Source of the DNA: Arenimonas donghaensis DSM 18148 = HO3-R19
GTDB taxonomy: Bacteria; Pseudomonadota; Gammaproteobacteria; Xanthomonadales; Xanthomonadaceae
Direction of reading: 5' to 3'
Assembly: GCF_000743535.1 (NCBI RefSeq)
Contig: NZ_AVCJ01000012.1
Span: forward strand, 1 to 64,000
DNA: 64,000 bases
The notes under the pieces: model-generated
What the model was told of the DNA's origin: nothing
The model's input: only the letters and a program-made list of their open reading frames with translations
The model's database searches: none
Shown: piece after piece, positions 56,239 through 64,000 of the stretch
How the letters are laid out: each line of letters opens with the position of its first letter
How positions within the stretch are numbered: the stretch's first letter is position 1
Position numbers and translations under genes: made by a program

Positions 56239-58098
56239 TCAACCGGCGGCGCGGGCCGCCCGGTCGACGGTGGCCTGGATGGCCGCCAGGCGCGGTTCGA
56301 TGTCGGCGGCGTGCTTGCGCCACTTGTCCGGGGCCGGCGTCGTGAGTGTGTAGCGGGACAGCGGCAGGACGCCGCCCAGGTCGCGGTCCCAGCCCCAGCC
56401 GGCCCAGGCGCCCAGCCGTTCCACGGTGCCCTGCGGGTCGGCCAGGAAGCGGTCGTGGTCGATGCCCGTCCAGTCGGCGCCGTCCAGGGCCTGGAGGTCG
56501 TCGAGCAACAGGCGGGTGGCGGTTTCCCATTGCCCGGTGACGACGTCGGCCAGCGGCTTGCCCGACAGCTCGCGCCAGCCGGGCACCAGCAGGAACGACC
56601 AGGGCAGGCCCTGCCAGCCGGGCAGGTTGGGGTACATGACGAAGCGCCCGGACTGCCAGCCTTCGATCATGCTGGCCAGCACCTGGCGCGGGTCGCGGTG
56701 CAGGTAGATGAAGCGGGCGTCCGGGAACACCTTGCGCAGGAAGGGAATGCGCAGGGCGTTTTTCGGGGTTTTTTCCAGCAGGCGCACCGCGGCCTTCCCG
56801 GGCGAGTGGCCGTTACGGTCGCGCAGCGCGTCGAAGAAGCGCTGGCGCAGCTGCGCGACCACCTCCGGCGACGCGTCGTCGGCGAGCAGCCGGTTCGAAT
56901 CATGGCCGCGCTGCGACGGCGCCAGGCCGGGTACGCCTTCGATGAGGCTGTGGCTCTCGTTGCCGATGCTGAATACGCCCGGCGCCTTGACCAGGGTCTC
57001 GAACATGAGCGTGGAACCCGAACGCGGCGGGCTGACGATGAACACCGGGCGTTCGAAGCTCGCCGCCGTTGCCTCGCGCCTGACGACGGCCGGCGCCGCT
57101 GCGCCGGGCAGCGCCGGCGCGTCGCCGTGCACGTCCTTGCGCGCGACCTGCATCGCGCTGCCCTGGTCGCCCAGGGCCACGCCGAAGACGTACATGTCGA
57201 GCATGTACATCAGCCCGACTTCGTTGCGCAGGCCGATTTCGCCGGCGCCGCGGGCCAGGGCGTCGGCCCGGCCCTGTTCCAGCAGTTCGCGGTAGCGCGG
57301 CCAGCCGGCGCTGGTTTCCCCGAACGCCGACCACAGCGCATGCCAGCGCCGCGAGAAGTCGACCAGGCCCTGCTGGACCACGGCCAGGCGCGGGTGCGGC
57401 ACGGCTTCGCCGAGCAGGAAGACGAAATGTTCGCGGATCTCCCAGGGCGTCATCACCACCGGCAGGTTGACGTTTTCGAAGTCGATGGCGACGTCGCCCT
57501 TGCCGGCCAGCGGCACCGGCCGCGGCTGCCAGCCCGGAATGCTGCGCCCGGCGGGACGGCCGCGCGCGATCAGGTCCCAGAGCCCGGCGCCGCCGACGGT
57601 GTCGGCGACCAGGTGGATGCGGGTGCTGGCATTGCCGTTGAGCACGCGGTGCCGCGACCAGGTGTCGAAGATCCAGCACTCGCCGGCCTTCATGTTGGTT
57701 TCGCTGCCACCGACCTGGAAGCGTACGTCCGGCGTCGTGGTCACCGGCACGTGCACGCGCATGCGTTCGCGCCAGTAGTAGTTGGTGTCCACGTGTTCGG
57801 TGACTTCGGCCTGGCCCGACAGGCGCATCAGCCGCGACCGGCCCCAGGTGGCGCCCAGCGCCGACAGCACTTCCTTCACCCGCGGCAGGCTTTCGAGCGC
57901 CGGGGTGGGGCGCATGTCGCCGGCCAGGTCGTCGTTGTCCGGGTCGCCACCAGTGGCGACCAGGGTAAGGGCGCTGTTGCCGGGCAGCTTGTTCGGATGC
58001 GGTCGCCAGTGCGATTCGTCGACCTGGGCGATTTCACTGGCCAGGGCCTCGGCGTCGAAGGACACCGGCAGCTGGAGGAAGGGGACCTGGAGTTTCAT
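56239..58098 (-). CDS. Fusion of aspartyl/asparaginyl beta-hydroxylase and sulfotransferase
   Basis: A 619-residue two-domain protein. Residues about 1-190 are an aspartyl/asparaginyl beta-hydroxylase (2OG/Fe(II)) domain: the HxD motif in EVTEHVDTNYYW, MRVHVPVTTTPDVRF, AGECWIFDTWSRHRVLN with the distal His, and RIHLVADTVG with the 2OG-binding Arg. After a helical link, residues about 345-600 are a sulfotransferase domain with the PAPS loop FIVSPPRSGSTLMFETL and the 3'-phosphate site YLHRDPRQVLAS. Both active sites look intact. The fusion predicts that hydroxylation and sulfation act on one pathway or substrate. No signal peptide is seen. The gene is divergent from the osmC-like gene. Confidence 0.88.
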   Translation of the reverse strand: MKLQVPFLQLPVSFDAEALASEIAQVDESHWRPHPNKLPGNSALTLVATGGDPDNDDLAGDMRPTPALESLPRVKEVLSALGATWGRSRLMRLSGQAEVTEHVDTNYYWRERMRVHVPVTTTPDVRFQVGGSETNMKAGECWIFDTWSRHRVLNGNASTRIHLVADTVGGAGLWDLIARGRPAGRSIPGWQPRPVPLAGKGDVAIDFENVNLPVVMTPWEIREHFVFLLGEAVPHPRLAVVQQGLVDFSRRWHALWSAFGETSAGWPRYRELLEQGRADALARGAGEIGLRNEVGLMYMLDMYVFGVALGDQGSAMQVARKDVHGDAPALPGAAAPAVVRREATAASFERPVFIVSPPRSGSTLMFETLVKAPGVFSIGNESHSLIEGVPGLAPSQRGHDSNRLLADDASPEVVAQLRQRFFDALRDRNGHSPGKAAVRLLEKTPKNALRIPFLRKVFPDARFIYLHRDPRQVLASMIEGWQSGRFVMYPNLPGWQGLPWSFLLVPGWRELSGKPLADVVTGQWETATRLLLDDLQALDGADWTGIDHDRFLADPQGTVERLGAWAGWGWDRDLGGVLPLSRYTLTTPAPDKWRKHAADIEPRLAAIQATVDRAARAAG

Positions 58099-58207
58099 GT
58101 CGCGCCCATGGTACCGGGCGTGCGACGGGGCAGCCAATGCCGCCGCGGCGGGCCGGCGTACACTGGCGGTTCCGGCCGCGACGCGGCCCACGGACAGGAG
58201 AATCAGC

Positions 58208-58636
58208 ATGGGATTCAAGCGCCACGCCACCGCCCACTGGGAAGGCAACCTCGAGACCGGCCAGGGCCGGATGAGCACGCCGCAGAGCGGCCTGTTCGAC
58301 GGCACCCGGTACTCGTTCAAGACCCGCTTCGGTGACGAAAAGGGTTCGAACCCGGAGGAACTGCTGGCCGCCGCCCACGCCGGCTGCTACTCGATGGCCC
58401 TGAGCTTCATCCTGCAGAACGCCGGCCACACCGCCGAGCGCATCGACACCCGTGCCGACGTGCAGATGGAAATGTCCCCGGGTCCGCATGCCACCGGCGT
58501 GCACCTGACGGTGTCGGCCAAGGTGCCGGGCATTTCCGCCGAGGAGTTCGCCGGGTTTGCCGAAAACGCCAAGGAAAACTGCGTGATCTCCAAGGCCCTG
58601 GGCATCCCGGTGACCATGGACGCCACGTTTGGCTGA
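58208..58636 (+). CDS. OsmC-family peroxiredoxin-like protein
   Basis: A 142-residue OsmC-type thiol peroxidase that reduces organic hydroperoxides as a cytoplasmic dimer. The two active cysteines are in AAAHAGCYSMALSF at about residue 60 and AKENCVISKAL at about 125. The start has a CAGGAGAA ribosome-binding site. Its end overlaps the following hydrolase gene by 8 bp, so the two are translationally coupled. Confidence 0.93.
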   Translation: MGFKRHATAHWEGNLETGQGRMSTPQSGLFDGTRYSFKTRFGDEKGSNPEELLAAAHAGCYSMALSFILQNAGHTAERIDTRADVQMEMSPGPHATGVHLTVSAKVPGISAEEFAGFAENAKENCVISKALGIPVTMDATFG

Positions 58637-59336
58637 GCCGCTGCGCGGCGCGGTGTTCGTGCACGGCGCCGGTGCCGGTGGCTGGGAGTGGGGGGCGTGG
58701 GCACGCGTGTTCGAGGCCGCGGGCCTTTGCGTCGCGGCGCCCGACCTGCGTGCCGGCCCCGACGGACTCGCGGCGACCTCCCTGGCCGATTACTCGGCGC
58801 AGGTGGCCGGCTGGCTGGGCGCGGTGCCGCGGCCACGGCTGCTGGCCGGCGCCAGCCTGGGCGGGCTGCTGGCGGCGATGAATGCCGGTGCCGCCGACGC
58901 CCTGGTGCTGTTCAACCCGATGCCACCCGCGGGGCTGCCGGATGCGCCCCGGCGGCCGGCCATCGTGCCCTGGCGCCGCGGTGCTTCGCTGGCGGGAACC
59001 CGCCGCGCGCTACCGGATGCCGATGACGCTGCGGCGCTGTTCGCTTTCCGGCGTTGGCGCGACGAGTCCGGTGCCGCGCTCGACCAGGCCCAGGCCGGCG
59101 TCGCGGTGCCGCGGCCCGGCGTGCCCGTGCTGGTGATCGCATCCGAGCACGACGACGACGTGCCGCCGGCTGCTTCCCTGGCGCTCGCGCACGACTGGAA
59201 GGCCACGGCGTGGCGGCTGCCGGGCAGCCATGCTGGCCCGCTGCTGGGTCGCGACGCGGCGTGCCTGGCGGGCCGGGTCCTGGACTGGGCCTGCGCCTGC
59301 GGCAGGGACTTCAGTCCCGAAACCGTTCGGGACTGA
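58629..59336 (+). CDS. Alpha/beta hydrolase with REP-encoded C-terminal tail
   Basis: A 235-residue small alpha/beta hydrolase. VFVHGAGAGGWEWGAWARVF gives the oxyanion region, AGASLGGLLAAMNAG the nucleophile elbow at about residue 77, ASEHDDDVP the acid and PGSHAGPLLG the His. The start is TTG at 58629, overlapping osmC by 8 bp; a GTG nine codons later is an alternative. The last eleven residues (GRDFSPETVRD from residue 225) and the stop are encoded by a REP family B palindrome, so the original C-terminus has been replaced or extended by the repeat. The substrate is unknown. Confidence 0.8.
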   Translation: MAEPLRGAVFVHGAGAGGWEWGAWARVFEAAGLCVAAPDLRAGPDGLAATSLADYSAQVAGWLGAVPRPRLLAGASLGGLLAAMNAGAADALVLFNPMPPAGLPDAPRRPAIVPWRRGASLAGTRRALPDADDAAALFAFRRWRDESGAALDQAQAGVAVPRPGVPVLVIASEHDDDVPPAASLALAHDWKATAWRLPGSHAGPLLGRDAACLAGRVLDWACACGRDFSPETVRD

Positions 59337-59348
59337 AGTCCCTCCCGC
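59302..59348. repeat. REP family B palindrome overlapping the hydrolase 3' end
   Basis: Arms around 59302-59321 and 59326-59348 with a four-base loop; the core GGGACTTCAGTCCC matches the other copies. It is translated as the end of the upstream hydrolase, with TGA 59334-59336 in the right arm. Confidence 0.88.
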
Positions 59349-59395
59349 GAAAAGCGATATCGTGCTGCGTGCCCGTTTCCGGAGGAGTGCTGCCG

Positions 59396-61051
59396 ATGCG
59401 TCCGTTTTCGCTGTTGATCCCCTTGGCCGCCGCCTGCGGCCTGGCCCATGCCCAGGACGCGACCCTGCTGGTCGCCAGCCGCATCCATACCGGCGATCCG
59501 GACCAGCCGGTGGTGGAAGCGATCGCCTGGGATGCCAGCGGCCGGGTGCTGGCGGCGGGCACGGCGAAGGAGCTCGCGCTTCGATTCCCCGATGCCGGGC
59601 GCCATGACGCCGGCGACGCCACCGTGGTGCCGGGCCTGGTCGATGCCCATGCGCACCTGATGAACCTCGGTTACGCGCTGCTTAGCGCCGACCTCGTCGA
59701 CGCGGCCAGCAAGGAGGAGGTGATCGCCAGGCTGCAGGCCTTCGAAGCCACGTTGCCCGAAGGTGCCTGGTTGCTGGGCCGGGGCTGGGACCAGAACGAC
59801 TGGCCGGGCAAGGCCTTCCCCACCGCGGCGGACCTCGATGCCGCCTTCCCGGACCGTCCGGTCTGGCTCGAGCGCATCGACGGCCACGCCGGCTGGGCCA
59901 ACAGCGCCGCCCTGCGCGCGGTGGACAAGGACCTGTCGGGCACCTGGCAGCCCGAAGGCGGACGCATCCTGCGCGACGATGCGGGCCAGGCCACCGGCGT
60001 GTTCATCGATACCGCGGCGCGGCTGGTGGACGCGGTCATGCCGCGACCCGACGATGCCCTGCGCGCCGAGGCGCTGGCGCGTGCGCTCGAAGCCGCGGTC
60101 GCCCACGGCCTGACCGGCGTGCACGACATGGGCGTGTCCCTGGACGACCTGCGCCTGATGCGCCGCTTCGCCGACGCCGGCAGGCTGCCGCTGCGCATCA
60201 GCGCCTACGCCAACGGCGATGCCGCGGCGCTGGACGTGCTCTGCGCCATGGGCCCCTACGAACACGGCTCGGGCCGCCTGGCCATGCGCGGCGTGAAGTT
60301 CTACGTCGACGGTGCGCTGGGCAGCCGCGGCGCCGCCCTCATCGAGGACTACAGCGACGAACCGGGCCATCGCGGCCTCCTGGTCACCGAACCGGCGGCT
60401 TATGCCGCGGGCGTGGCCAAGGCGCGCGACTGCGGCATCCAGCCGGCCAGCCACGCCATCGGTGACCGCGGCAACCGCATCGTGCTCGACACCTACGCCG
60501 CGGCGCTGGGCGACCGGGCCGGTGGCGACCATCGCTGGCGGGTCGAACACGCCCAGGTCGTGCACCGCGACGACCTGCCGCGCTTCGCCAGCCTGAAAGT
60601 CATCGCATCCATGCAGCCCACGCATGCCACCTCCGACATGCCCTGGGCCGAAGCCCGCATCGGGCGCGAGCGTCTTTATGGCGCCTACGCCTGGCAGCGC
60701 CTGCACGCGCTCGGCGTGCCGCTGGCCCTGGGCTCGGACTTCCCGGTGGAATCGGTGGATCCGCGCCTGGGCCTGTATTCGGCCGTGACCCGCGCCGACC
60801 GCGAGGGCGAACCGTCCGGTGGCTGGCTACCCGACCAGAGGCTGTCGCCGGATCAGGCGCTGGCCGGCTTCACCGCCGGCGCCGCGTTCGCGTCCTTCGA
60901 CGACGCCGACATTGGTCGCCTGGCGCCGGGCTTCCGCGCCGATTTCGTCGTGCTCGACGCCGACCCGCTGGCGGTCGATGCGGCGCGCCTGCCCGAAATG
61001 AAAGTGATCTCGACCTGGGTCGACGGCAAACCCGTCTTCACCGCCGACTGA
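59396..61051 (+). CDS. Exported amidohydrolase (YtcJ-like)
   Basis: A 551-residue metal-dependent hydrolase of the amidohydrolase superfamily, YtcJ-like branch. The signal peptide covers about residues 1-19 (CGLAHAQD). Metal-binding motifs in order are DAHAHLMNLG at about residue 84, the GVKFYVDGALGSRGA block, SHAIGDRGN, EHAQVVHRDD and LGSDFPVES. It probably hydrolyses an amide or related C-N bond of an unknown compound in the periplasm. A GGAGGAG ribosome-binding site precedes the ATG. A REP hairpin follows it. Confidence 0.9.
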   Translation: MRPFSLLIPLAAACGLAHAQDATLLVASRIHTGDPDQPVVEAIAWDASGRVLAAGTAKELALRFPDAGRHDAGDATVVPGLVDAHAHLMNLGYALLSADLVDAASKEEVIARLQAFEATLPEGAWLLGRGWDQNDWPGKAFPTAADLDAAFPDRPVWLERIDGHAGWANSAALRAVDKDLSGTWQPEGGRILRDDAGQATGVFIDTAARLVDAVMPRPDDALRAEALARALEAAVAHGLTGVHDMGVSLDDLRLMRRFADAGRLPLRISAYANGDAAALDVLCAMGPYEHGSGRLAMRGVKFYVDGALGSRGAALIEDYSDEPGHRGLLVTEPAAYAAGVAKARDCGIQPASHAIGDRGNRIVLDTYAAALGDRAGGDHRWRVEHAQVVHRDDLPRFASLKVIASMQPTHATSDMPWAEARIGRERLYGAYAWQRLHALGVPLALGSDFPVESVDPRLGLYSAVTRADREGEPSGGWLPDQRLSPDQALAGFTAGAAFASFDDADIGRLAPGFRADFVVLDADPLAVDAARLPEMKVISTWVDGKPVFTAD

Positions 61052-61062
61052 CCCGGCAGCGT

Positions 61063-61145
61063 CCTGTAGGAGCGGCTTCAGCCGCGAATCTTTTGACTTT
61101 GCCCTTGGCAAAGAACGACTTCGCGGCTGAAGCCGCTCCTACAGG
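61063..61145. repeat. REP family A variant, full inverted pair
   Basis: Perfect 26-bp arms (61063-61088 and 61120-61145) with core TGTAGGAGCGGCTTCAGCCG, differing from the 20785 type by swapped G and C in the central stem. The 31-base middle includes an inner hairpin CTTTGCC/GGCAAAG, like the inner hairpin of the long element at 20785. Confidence 0.92.
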
Positions 61146-61184
61146 TGTGCGCGAACAGTCGAAGTCGCCGCGCACTGGGGTGGG

Positions 61185-62057
61185 TCACCAGTCGAGGTCG
61201 CCGCGCACGACGGTCTGCACCTGGCCGCCCGACCAGACCTCGCCTTCGGCGTCGACCTGCAGGTAGAGGCGGGCGTCGTGGCCGACTTCGCGGCCCTGGC
61301 TGACCACGTAGGCGCCATCGGCGCGGGGCAGGGCGCCGGCCTCGTGCAGCCAGGCGGCCAGCGTGGCGTTGGCGGCACCGGACGCGGCGTCTTCCACCTG
61401 CGCCGGCTGGCCGACGAAAGCGCGAACGGCCAGGTCGTGCTCGCCGCCGGTGCAGCGGGCGAAGACGCACAGGCCCATGGCTTCGGTGTCGGCGGCCAGC
61501 GCGGCGATGTCCGCCCAGGGTGGCGTCAGCGCCCGCAGCGTGGCTTCGTCGCGCAGTTCGGCCAGCCACCAGCGGCGGCCGCCGTCCATCAATACCGGCG
61601 GCAGGCGGCCCAGAGCCATGCCCGACAGCGCCGGCGCCAGCCGCGGGTCGTCGGCGCGACCTGTTTCGAGCACCCGGGCGCGCGGCGCACGCACCGCCAG
61701 CCGGCGCTCGCGGCCCTGGCCATGCACGCGGATGGGCAGTAGGCCGACGGCGCATTCCTGCACCAGCACGCCCTCGCGCGGCGTCGCCAGGCCGGCGTCG
61801 AGCACCGCATGGGCGCTGCCGATGCTGGGGTGGCCGGCGAACGGCACTTCGCGGCGCGGGCTGAAGATGCGCAGGCGATAGCTGGCTTCCGGCGTCGAAG
61901 GCGGCAGCACGAAGGTGGTTTCCGGCAGCCGGGTCCAGCGCGCGATGGCCTGCATCGCCGATTCGTCGAGTGTTTCGGCAGCCAGGACCACGGCCAGCGG
62001 GTTGCCGTCGCCCGGCCGGGACGCGAAGACGTCGAGTTGTACGAAGGGATGGCGCAT
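61185..62057 (-). CDS. PhzF-family isomerase/epimerase
   Basis: A 290-residue PhzF-like protein with the two-fold diaminopimelate-epimerase-type fold. Motifs are DVFASRPGDGNPLAVVL, the catalytic Glu in RLPETTFVLPP at about residue 47, FAGHPSIGSAHAV at about 73 and EDAASGAANATLAAWL at about 225. PhzF itself isomerises a phenazine precursor; no phenazine genes are near, so the substrate is unknown. It is divergent from lysAC and converges on the amidohydrolase across the REP. Confidence 0.9.
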   Translation of the reverse strand: MRHPFVQLDVFASRPGDGNPLAVVLAAETLDESAMQAIARWTRLPETTFVLPPSTPEASYRLRIFSPRREVPFAGHPSIGSAHAVLDAGLATPREGVLVQECAVGLLPIRVHGQGRERRLAVRAPRARVLETGRADDPRLAPALSGMALGRLPPVLMDGGRRWWLAELRDEATLRALTPPWADIAALAADTEAMGLCVFARCTGGEHDLAVRAFVGQPAQVEDAASGAANATLAAWLHEAGALPRADGAYVVSQGREVGHDARLYLQVDAEGEVWSGGQVQTVVRGDLDW

Positions 62058-62186
62058 CGGGGGCTTCCTGCCCGTCAAAGTCGCGAAGATTAGCAGCCAA
62101 GGACTGAATCCGGCTTCCACGCCCTTGGTTTACACTCGACGGGCCGGCGTCCCGCGCGCAGGCATCCCCCGCCAAGAACCCTGACC

Positions 62187-64000
62187 ATGACTCCTGCCGC
62201 GCCCGCCGCCGGTGCCGTCGCACCGGATTGGATCATCCTCAAGTTCGGAGGCACTTCGGTGTCCCGACGCCATCGCTGGGACACCATCGGTGCGCTGATG
62301 AAACGGCGCGCGTCCGAAGAGGGCGCGAAGGTGCTGGTGGTGGTCTCGGCCGTGTCGGGCGTCACCAACGAACTGCAGGCCGTCTGCGACGGCCATGCCG
62401 ATGCCGACGGCACCCGCATGCGCCTCCAGGCGCTGGTTGAGCGCCACCGCGATTTTTGCCGCGATGAGCTAGGTCTCGACCCGGACGCCGTGCTGGCCGA
62501 ACGCCTGGCCGCGCTGGCGGCCCTGGCCATCGACCCACGCCGCGCCACCGGCGAGCTGGCCTGGCAGGCCGACGTACTGGGCCAGGGCGAACTCCTGTCC
62601 TCGACCCTGGGCGTGGCCTACCTGCGCGGCCAGGGCCTGGACGTGGGCTGGACCGATTCGCGCGACTGGCTGTCCGCGCGCGCCTTGCCCAACCAGAACG
62701 ACTGGGCGCGCCGGCTTTCGGCGTCCTGCGATTTCGAAAGCGATGCCGCGCTGCGCGCACGTTTCGACGCCGCGGGTCCGGCGCTGCGCATCGCTCAGGG
62801 GTTCATCGCACGCGCCGAAGATGGCGGCACCGCCATCCTGGGCCGCGGCGGCTCCGATACCTCGGCCGCCTACCTCGGCGCCTTGCTCAAGGCGCGACGG
62901 GTGGAAATCTGGACCGACGTGCCGGGCATGTTCAGCGCCAATCCGCGCCAGGTGCCCGACGCGCGCCTGCTGTCCCGGCTCGACTACGCCGAAGCCCAGG
63001 AGATCGCCACCACCGGCGCCAAGGTGCTGCATCCGCGCTGCATCCATCCCTGCCGGGAAGCCCGCGTGCCGCTGTGGATCCGCGACACCAGCCGGCCGGA
63101 CATGCCCGGCACGGTGATCGACGCCTCGGCGGCCACGGTGCCGGGCGTCAAGGCGATCAGCTCGCGCCGCGGCATCGTGCTGGTGTCGATGGAAACCATC
63201 GGCATGTGGCAGCAGGTCGGCTTCCTGTCGGAAGTATTCGAGCGGTTCAAGGCGCACGGCCTGTCGGTGGACCTGATCGGTTCCTCGGAAGCCAACGTCA
63301 CCGTCTCGCTCGACCCCAGCGACAACCTGGTCAACACCAACGTGCTCGACGCCCTGTGCGCCGACCTGTCGCAGGTCTGCCGGGTGAAGGTGATCGCGCC
63401 CTGCGCCGCGGTCACCCTGGTCGGGCGCGGCATGCGTTCGCTGCTGCACAAGCTGTCCGACGTCTGGGCCGAGTTCGGCCGCGAGCGCGTGCACCTGATT
63501 TCCCAGTCCTCGAACGACCTCAACCTGACCTTCGTGCTCGACGAGGACCTGGACGAGGACATGCTGCCGCGCCTGCACGCGCTGCTGGCGCAGTGCGGCG
63601 CCATGCCAATGACCGAAACCGCGGTGTTCGGCCCGAGCTGGCGCAGCCTGGACAAGCCCGCCGCCAGCCGGCCCGCGCCCTGGTGGCAACGCCTGCGTGC
63701 GCGCGTGCTCGACGTCGCCGCCGCCGGCACGCCGCGCTACGCCTACCACCTGCCGACGGTGCGCCACCGCGCCCGCGAGTTGATGGACGTGGCGGCGGTC
63801 GACCGGCGCTTGTTCGCGCTCAAGGCCAATCCGCATCCCGACATCCTGCGCACGCTTGAAGCCGAGGGCTTCGGCTTCGAGTGCGTATCGCAGGGCGAGC
63901 TCGACCACCTGTTCGCCGTGCTGCCCGCGTTGGCGCCCGACCGCGTGCTGTTCACGCCCAGTTTCGCGCCGCGCCGCGAGTTCGAGGCGGCGCTGGCGCG
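62187..64000 (+). CDS. lysAC: Bifunctional aspartate kinase / diaminopimelate decarboxylase (partial, C-terminus off the window)
   Basis: 604 codons are visible; the gene runs off the right edge. Residues about 1-320 are aspartate kinase (ILKFGGTSVSRRHRWD, GRGGSDTSAAYLGAL), followed by ACT regulatory domains (about 330-480, with GFLSEVFERFKAHGLSVDLI). From about 510 an alanine-racemase-like barrel begins, with the PLP-binding lysine in FALKANPHPDILRTL. It would catalyse the first step of the aspartate pathway and the last step of lysine synthesis in one chain, a fusion known from Xanthomonadaceae. Lysine feedback through the ACT domains is expected. Start ATG 62187. Confidence 0.95.
   Translation, partial: MTPAAPAAGAVAPDWIILKFGGTSVSRRHRWDTIGALMKRRASEEGAKVLVVVSAVSGVTNELQAVCDGHADADGTRMRLQALVERHRDFCRDELGLDPDAVLAERLAALAALAIDPRRATGELAWQADVLGQGELLSSTLGVAYLRGQGLDVGWTDSRDWLSARALPNQNDWARRLSASCDFESDAALRARFDAAGPALRIAQGFIARAEDGGTAILGRGGSDTSAAYLGALLKARRVEIWTDVPGMFSANPRQVPDARLLSRLDYAEAQEIATTGAKVLHPRCIHPCREARVPLWIRDTSRPDMPGTVIDASAATVPGVKAISSRRGIVLVSMETIGMWQQVGFLSEVFERFKAHGLSVDLIGSSEANVTVSLDPSDNLVNTNVLDALCADLSQVCRVKVIAPCAAVTLVGRGMRSLLHKLSDVWAEFGRERVHLISQSSNDLNLTFVLDEDLDEDMLPRLHALLAQCGAMPMTETAVFGPSWRSLDKPAASRPAPWWQRLRARVLDVAAAGTPRYAYHLPTVRHRARELMDVAAVDRRLFALKANPHPDILRTLEAEGFGFECVSQGELDHLFAVLPALAPDRVLFTPSFAPRREFEAALA

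Noticed and set aside
54061-58335. Open frame of more than 1400 codons opposite the EF-G and hydroxylase-sulfotransferase genes
   Set aside because: An antisense frame typical of GC-rich coding DNA; both minus-strand genes have full family motifs. The same holds for the long frames opposite the two TonB receptor genes.

Overview
The window is one contiguous stretch of a high-GC chromosome (about two thirds G+C by eye). Its gene content points to a gammaproteobacterium of the Xanthomonadaceae/Lysobacteraceae type (Lysobacter, Luteimonas and relatives). The main reasons are a fused aspartate kinase/diaminopimelate decarboxylase (lysAC) at the right edge, a sufR-B-C-D-S iron-sulfur operon that carries a GNAT and a Rieske gene, large TonB-dependent receptors, a lysine/alanine-rich histone H1-like protein, and many intergenic palindromes of the REP type together with a REP-associated tyrosine transposase. 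This taxonomic call is an inference from gene content, not from a marker gene. No rRNA, tRNA, CRISPR array, prophage or classical insertion sequence was seen.

Layout. 1-9 kb: an ECF sigma/anti-sigma-like/PDZ operon, a Fur-boxed TonB receptor, a qmcA-nfeD membrane pair, and a Fur-boxed ferric-iron ABC importer (binding protein and permease, without an ATPase gene here). 8.8-13.7 kb: gcvT and gcvH, a promoter plus terminator that look like a small RNA or attenuated leader, the H1-like gene, a serine hydrolase, then lemA with an M48 membrane protease. 15.6-21.3 kb: a GMC oxidoreductase, an ADP/ATP-translocase-like MFS carrier, the frmA-frmB formaldehyde detoxification pair, and a 537-bp non-coding element with perfect 52-bp inverted ends. 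21.3-30 kb: a TetR-controlled lipid operon (hydrolase, fadE, DUF4442), GTP-dependent pckG, and a second ECF sigma/anti-sigma-like module, this time followed by a DUF4097 protein.

30-41 kb: a strongly signalled TonB receptor, a methyltransferase, a TPR-sulfotransferase divergent from a 2OG-Fe(II) oxygenase, an M20 peptidase, a ComEA-like protein, the RAYT transposase, a SET protein coupled to HutD, and a lower-GC membrane gene lying between inverted REP copies. 41-50 kb: the SUF operon, a second SET protein with a post-SET zinc motif, and a DUF5916 protein. 50-64 kb: a GbsR-like regulator with cydAB, a pilin-like protein, an EF-G paralogue, a fused aspartyl hydroxylase-sulfotransferase, OsmC, an alpha/beta hydrolase, an amidohydrolase, PhzF, and lysAC running off the edge.

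Themes. Iron supply (two Fur boxes), iron-sulfur assembly and cytochrome bd form an iron/oxygen axis. Two sigma modules share the same design. Hydroxylase and sulfotransferase activities occur once as a divergent gene pair and once as a single fused protein, which suggests a shared two-step modification. Two SET methyltransferase-like proteins coexist with a lysine-rich H1-like DNA-binding protein. Palindromic repeats of two families sit at gene ends and in at least two cases supply stop codons.
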